Origin: Labilibaculum sp.
GTDB lineage: Bacteria; Bacteroidota; Bacteroidia; Bacteroidales; Marinifilaceae
Assembly (NCBI RefSeq): GCF_963664555.1
Contig: NZ_OY761461.1
Span: 2,666,001-2,730,000, forward strand
Direction of reading: 5' to 3'
DNA length: 64,000 bases
The notes below the pieces were generated by a model. That model did no database searches and had not been told where the DNA came from. It worked only from the letters and a program-made list of their open reading frames with translations. The translations under genes were made by a program, and so were the position numbers. Of the stretch, positions 59,929 through 64,000 are shown piece by piece. Positions within the stretch are counted from its first letter, which is position 1, and each line of letters opens with the position of its first letter.

Positions 59929-60981
59929 TTAGCTGATTGTTTTTACCTCTTCTGATTCACTTACTCCAGCTTCCTGAAATGAAGCCATTTCATTAATAAA
60001 TCGAACGGCACTTTTTATAATTGGATAACAAACCATAGCTCCTGTTCCTTCACCCAATCGCATCCCAATATCCAAAATTGGTTCAGCATTTAAGTGATTT
60101 AGCATTTTGATATGTGCCTGTTCATTTGACTTGTGAGCAAATAGACAGTATTCCAATACTTTAGGGTTGATTTTTGATGCAGCAAGCAATGCTGAAGTAA
60201 TTATAAATCCATCAATTAACATGGTCATTTTTAACTCTGCAGCTTTCAACATAGCCCCAGCAATCATAACCACTTCAAATCCACCAAATTGAGTCAGTAC
60301 ATCAAGGGGATCACTATCTCCATAGTATTTAAGTAAAGCTTCATTTAGCAATTCAAATTTTGATTTGACGCCATTATTATCCAATCCAGTTCCTCTTCCT
60401 ACACACTCTTCCAAGCTAATATCAGCTAAAAGACTGAGTATTAGTGCTGCAGATGAAGTATTTCCAATTCCTTTTTCTCCAAAAGCAATAAAATTGCATC
60501 CTTCTTTATGGATTCCCTCAATAATATCAGCACCACTCTTAAATCCTTCAAGACATTGGTCCTTTGTCATTGCGGGGCCAAACCGGTAATTTTTAGTTCC
60601 GTAAGCAATTTTTTTATTGATAATATTTAATGATGGATCAAAATCATGATCTATGCCTGCATCAACTACTTTAAAATTAATATTATGCTGACGGGAAAAT
60701 ACATTTATAGCTGCACCTCCCTGCATGTAATTGTAAAGCATTTCATAGCTTACAGATTTAGGATAAAAACTTACGCCATCATCCGCTATTCCATGATCTC
60801 CTGCAAAAACAACTACTGTAGGATTCTTAATTTCCGGAGATAAACTTTCTTGAATTCTTCCTATTTGAAATGCAATCTTTTCAAGCATTCCAAGTGAACC
60901 AAGGGGTTTTGTTTTCCCATTGATTTTATTTAACAACTCCTGATCCAAGGATGTGGATACGGAGGATATCTTAAATTCCAT
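59929..60981 (-). CDS. CobT-like phosphoribosyltransferase, copy 2
   Basis: A 350-aa paralogue of the neighbouring CobT with the same fold and catalytic Glu (RLGEGTGAM, about residue 311). Two motif changes stand out. GEMGIGNT reads GEKGIGNT, and the base-pocket segment ends VSYEM where copy 1 has VTWQM, i.e. Gln to Glu. Start at ATG 60981; the frame extends to a GTG at 60984. It may have a different base preference or form a heteromer with copy 1, as ArsA and ArsB do in Sporomusa for phenolic bases. That is inference. Confidence 0.85.
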   Translation of the reverse strand: MEFKISSVSTSLDQELLNKINGKTKPLGSLGMLEKIAFQIGRIQESLSPEIKNPTVVVFAGDHGIADDGVSFYPKSVSYEMLYNYMQGGAAINVFSRQHNINFKVVDAGIDHDFDPSLNIINKKIAYGTKNYRFGPAMTKDQCLEGFKSGADIIEGIHKEGCNFIAFGEKGIGNTSSAALILSLLADISLEECVGRGTGLDNNGVKSKFELLNEALLKYYGDSDPLDVLTQFGGFEVVMIAGAMLKAAELKMTMLIDGFIITSALLAASKINPKVLEYCLFAHKSNEQAHIKMLNHLNAEPILDIGMRLGEGTGAMVCYPIIKSAVRFINEMASFQEAGVSESEEVKTIS

Positions 60982-61005
60982 CACAATTATTTAAAGGTTT
61001 CGGAT

Positions 61006-62145
61006 TTAATTATTTATCAAGGCTTTTAAAATACCAAGACTATGAATCATTATTTCCCTGCATTCTGAATTTTTCTCATTGAGAATTGCTGATTCCAAAT
61101 CAGGGATAGCATCAGTTCTTTCAATTTGGGCAATTGCTTTTGACGCTTTTGCCCTAACATCGGAATCTTTATCTCGAAGCATTCCTGGAATCCATTTTTT
61201 GGAAGACCAACAAGCTAATCCTATCACTTTATCAATTGCGATTAACTTTTCTTCTTTTGCACCAGATAGCATTTCCTTATATTTTTCTTGCAAGGATTGT
61301 ATCTCCTTGGTATAAATAATTTCTTCTTTAAAGAAATCAGGACGAACTACATTTTCTGAATATTTAATCATTTCATTATCTGTTGCCCAACGAACAATTC
61401 GAGGTAACATCCATCTCATGCCCGGGGTACATTCAGGATGACCAACAAAAGAAGCTGTTTTTCCTTTTCCAACACTTGAAATTACAATAAATGGTTTGTT
61501 GTTTGTCATATTTTCCGGGCTGCCTTCAACGGTATGAACATCTGAAAGCATGCTTGCCAATTCTATTCCACTTCTGTTTTTAGCAGGAACTAATACAGGA
61601 CCTTCGTAATATTGGCAAAATGATATTTTTCGATCTTTCAGCTCAGGAAAGATTTCTTTTCCTTTTTCACTTAATGAAAATTTCACTAACCCATGACCTC
61701 TATTATCATGTTCTATATCAATGGCTTCAAATCCATTTAGATTTAAACTTGGATAATTTGGAGTTTCTGTCATAATGTACGCTCCGGCACAAATACCAAC
61801 TACAGCAATTCCTTTTTCCTTAACAAGCTGAACTATCCTTTCCATTCCTGTTTCGCCTAAACTTTGAGTCTCGCCTCTGCCACTGCCACCCGGAAAAACA
61901 ATTGCATCAAACCTGTATATTTCTTCAGATACAATTTGACTTGCACTTATTATATCACAATCAATATTAGGGTCAATTTTTAGAGCCTCAATAGCATCGG
62001 TGATGCACCATGGACTGTCTCCGTTTATATTGAAAACACCAACTTTAATTTTATTGGAAATACTCTGTTTTTCAACTTTTCTGCAACTTTGTACAGAAAT
62101 TAAAATCATAAGTAATAAACAAAAAAAGCGGAGTGATTTAGTCAT
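61006..62145 (-). CDS. Lipoprotein with BPL_N/GATase-like domain and C-terminal HEAT repeats
   Basis: A 379-aa protein. The signal ends with lipobox VQSC at Cys21, so it is exported and lipidated. Residues about 33-270 form a class-I glutamine-amidotransferase-like (BPL_N) domain. It has FPGGSGRGE, nucleophile-elbow GICAGAYIM with the candidate Cys, and a late His in FVGHPECTPG. The last 90 residues are HEAT/PBS-lyase-like (DKDSDVRAKASKAIAQ, AILNEKNSECREIM). It sits inside the cob operon, 16 bp after cobU and 24 bp before copy-2 cobT. No function in cobamide metabolism is known to me. Confidence 0.75.
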   Translation of the reverse strand: MTKSLRFFCLLLMILISVQSCRKVEKQSISNKIKVGVFNINGDSPWCITDAIEALKIDPNIDCDIISASQIVSEEIYRFDAIVFPGGSGRGETQSLGETGMERIVQLVKEKGIAVVGICAGAYIMTETPNYPSLNLNGFEAIDIEHDNRGHGLVKFSLSEKGKEIFPELKDRKISFCQYYEGPVLVPAKNRSGIELASMLSDVHTVEGSPENMTNNKPFIVISSVGKGKTASFVGHPECTPGMRWMLPRIVRWATDNEMIKYSENVVRPDFFKEEIIYTKEIQSLQEKYKEMLSGAKEEKLIAIDKVIGLACWSSKKWIPGMLRDKDSDVRAKASKAIAQIERTDAIPDLESAILNEKNSECREIMIHSLGILKALINN

Positions 62146-62161
62146 GATAATAGATTTGTTA

Positions 62162-62680
62162 TTAGGCCCTTATCGTGTTCTTTATTTCAAGTGGCAAGCC
62201 AGATATAATTAATGTAACAAGATCTGCTCTTTTTGCAATGTATTGATTAATACTCCCTTGCAAATCATTGAATCTCATTGCCATTTTATTATCAGGATGA
62301 CCGCCCAATCCTAATTCGTTGGTGACAATTATCCAATCACAGTTTTGGTCAAATAGTTTTTCTAATTCTTGAGTTGCTTCGTTCAATGATTTTTCATCAT
62401 CTTCTCCATTGTCAAAAAAGAAATTGTTTAACCATAAGGTGATACAATCTAAAAGAACTACTTTTTTCGTAAAATCATGCAAACTCAAAATTTTTTCTTC
62501 TTCAATAGTAGTCCATTGATTTCCACGTCTGTGTTTGTGTATCTCAATTCTTTCACGATGTGCTTCGTCCCAAATTCGTGAGGTTGCCAGATAAACGGGG
62601 CGATCACTTAAGGATAGTGCCAGATCTTCAGCAAATAAACTTTTTCCGGAACGTTGTCCTCCTGTAATTAAATGAATCAT
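62162..62680 (-). CDS. cobU: Adenosylcobinamide kinase / adenosylcobinamide-phosphate guanylyltransferase
   Basis: Bifunctional enzyme that phosphorylates adenosylcobinamide and transfers GMP to give AdoCbi-GDP. The 172-aa protein has the P-loop GGQRSGKS at the N-terminus, IEIHKHRRGNQW containing the guanylylated His, LLDCITLWLNN and TNELGLGGHP. Length is normal. It lies 98 bp downstream of cbiB. Confidence 0.94.
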   Translation of the reverse strand: MIHLITGGQRSGKSLFAEDLALSLSDRPVYLATSRIWDEAHRERIEIHKHRRGNQWTTIEEEKILSLHDFTKKVVLLDCITLWLNNFFFDNGEDDEKSLNEATQELEKLFDQNCDWIIVTNELGLGGHPDNKMAMRFNDLQGSINQYIAKRADLVTLIISGLPLEIKNTIRA

Positions 62681-62778
62681 TGCTATTTTTTTTAGATCAG
62701 TATCCTCTATTAATTAAGGAATATTTAAAGTGTGAAGTTACAAATTAAAGATTCCAGCCGGAATTAAATAATCCTTTT

Positions 62779-63726
62779 TTACAACAGGATTCTATATGGA
62801 AAATGGACAGCAGTAATTAAAAAGATGCTGGCAAAACACACCGAATGGTTGATGTAAAATAGTTTATGGATATCTTCGTTCAGTATTGTCCGGTTATTAA
62901 TTCCAATAAATGGTTTGTAAACACTTTTTCCGCCGTAATCATGAGCACCTCCAAATTGGCAATTCATTATTCCTGCGAGTGCTGACTCCGGGTAACCGGC
63001 ATTAGGACTAAGATGAGCATGCCCATATTTAAAGATGTATAAAAAGCCTTTCGAATTAAGTGTGAGCAATACCATTAGGAAAGCAGTAATACGGGCGGGA
63101 ATAAAATTTGCAATATCATCCAATCGGGCGGCAAACCGTCCATACAAAATATACTTTTCATTTTTATATCCAATCATAGAATCCATTGTGTTAATAATTT
63201 TATAACACATCATTCCCGGAACTCCGGCAATGGCATAGTAAAAAAGAGGAGCAACAACGCCATCCGATAAATTCTCTGATAAAGTTTCTAAAACAGCCAA
63301 ACGTATTTCCTGTTCCGATAATTTTGATGTATCCCGACCGACAATCCAGGATAATCTTTTCCGACCTGCATCTAATCCTTTTTCATTAAGATGTTTAAAG
63401 ACTGCGAATCCTTCCTGCAACAAGCTTTTGTTCGCTAATCCGTAAAAAACAAATATCGAGGTAACTATGATATAAACTGTACTATTCCAGTTTAAGGTGA
63501 TGATATTTATGCAGGAAAAAATAAAATACACACTAGCTGCTAATCCTAAAGCCATTGCAGCTCCTTTTAAAAGTAGGTATTTTCCTTTATTTAGATATTT
63601 AGTAAAAAGAGTAATCGCATTGCCAAATAAAACAATTGGGTGTGGCAAGCTTCTTGGATCACCAAAAATAAGATCCAAAATGTATCCTATAACAAGAGGG
63701 AGGATTATGAGTTCAATTTGTTCCAT
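62779..63726 (-). CDS. cbiB: Adenosylcobinamide-phosphate synthase (CbiB/CobD family)
   Basis: Membrane protein that attaches aminopropanol phosphate to adenosylcobyric acid. The 315-aa protein has several hydrophobic segments, the N-terminal DLIFGDPRSLPHPI signature, GRDTSKL, ETLSENLSDGVVAPLFYYAIAG (residues about 145-166) and NAGYPESALAGIM. Its first 22 bp overlap the end of the upstream decarboxylase gene, indicating coupling: the decarboxylase makes its substrate. Confidence 0.95.
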   Translation of the reverse strand: MEQIELIILPLVIGYILDLIFGDPRSLPHPIVLFGNAITLFTKYLNKGKYLLLKGAAMALGLAASVYFIFSCINIITLNWNSTVYIIVTSIFVFYGLANKSLLQEGFAVFKHLNEKGLDAGRKRLSWIVGRDTSKLSEQEIRLAVLETLSENLSDGVVAPLFYYAIAGVPGMMCYKIINTMDSMIGYKNEKYILYGRFAARLDDIANFIPARITAFLMVLLTLNSKGFLYIFKYGHAHLSPNAGYPESALAGIMNCQFGGAHDYGGKSVYKPFIGINNRTILNEDIHKLFYINHSVCFASIFLITAVHFPYRILL

Positions 63727-64000
63727 TGAATTAATGCATCGATTAATAATTGATTTTTTTCGCCGGTTTGAGTTGCGAGCCGAAAATAGGAAGAATTTAA
63801 TCCCCGAAAATTAGCTGCATCACGAATGAGTATTCCAAAATTTGAAATTAAGAATTTTTTTAGCTCAAAAGCAGATGATTCTTCTAGTTCAACCAAAAAG
63901 AAAGAAGTTTTTGAAGGATGAATTTGCAGACCTGAAATTTTCTGGAGATTTTTTTGAAATTTTTTAGTTTCTGATTTATAGTAATTTACAGGTGGGAGAA
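63705..64000 (-). CDS. cobD: Threonine-phosphate decarboxylase, C-terminal part (5' end outside window)
   Basis: The minus frame is open from the window edge to a stop at 63705, giving about 97 residues. The ending matches fold-I PLP aminotransferases of the HisC/CobD type: SFFLVELEE, GILIRDAANFRGLNSSYFRL (Arg that binds the substrate carboxylate) and LIDALIQW. In this context it should make (R)-1-amino-2-propanol phosphate for CbiB. The N-terminal PLP-lysine part is not visible. Confidence 0.85.
   Translation of the reverse strand, partial: LPPVNYYKSETKKFQKNLQKISGLQIHPSKTSFFLVELEESSAFELKKFLISNFGILIRDAANFRGLNSSYFRLATQTGEKNQLLIDALIQWNKLNS

Overview
The window looks like a chromosomal segment of an AT-rich, strictly or facultatively anaerobic marine-type member of the Bacteroidota, most like the Marinilabiliales/Marinifilaceae. 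The evidence is a set of TAnnTTTG promoter boxes with few Shine-Dalgarno sites, a Bacteroidota-sized SecA (1098 aa), a DUF4295 protein next to rpmB/rpmG, a monomeric isocitrate dehydrogenase and a malic enzyme-PTA fusion. The genus is an inference. No tRNA, rRNA, CRISPR array or prophage was seen.

Layout. 1-704: 3' truncated SDR gene (minus). 990-5468: hemA, hemC, hemB and hemE, the tRNA-dependent (C5) route from glutamyl-tRNA to coproporphyrinogen. hemD and hemL lie on the opposite strand at 10079-12089, completing this set. 5690-7794: a double-cubane 2-hydroxyacyl-CoA dehydratase-like protein with its ATP-dependent activator. 7848-10010: a TerB-like protein, a helical-repeat protein and a PLP threonine dehydratase. 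12398-19769: a RelA-type (p)ppGpp synthetase, dnaX, icd and ferritin. 19865-24557: a small exported protein, secA and lgt. 24658-24990: a degenerate 41-42 bp tandem repeat. 24984-32349: membrane-anchored MutS-like ATPase, proA/proB and an M3 peptidase. 32693-38240: YitT-family protein, rpmB-rpmG-DUF4295-ftsY, rimO, a DEDDh exonuclease and tpx. 38320-40125: an intact IS1182-family element. 40130-49640: clpC, gyrA, a TPR protein and a FIST/hybrid-kinase pair. 49813-57226: a double adenylate kinase, small membrane and Zn-ribbon proteins, a TRIC-type channel, maeB, a TPR protein and a glucosaminidase lipoprotein. 57538-64000 (minus): a nucleotide-loop and cobinamide-salvage cluster cobD-cbiB-cobU-lipoprotein-cobT-cobT-cobS-cobC.

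Two tetrapyrrole blocks therefore flank the window: early heme synthesis at the left and late cobamide assembly at the right.

Most interesting candidates. First, a short exported protein directly upstream of secA ends in ...IRAPVLA, and the gap before secA can fold into alternative hairpins. This resembles the logic of E. coli secM-secA and of RAP-motif arrest peptides. Second, two tandem, diverged cobT genes recall the heterodimeric ArsAB base-activating enzyme. Third, a GATase-like/HEAT lipoprotein of unknown role is embedded in the cob operon. Fourth, there is a 42-bp periodic array of palindromic units. Fifth, an in-frame double adenylate kinase has lost a key Asp in its second half.
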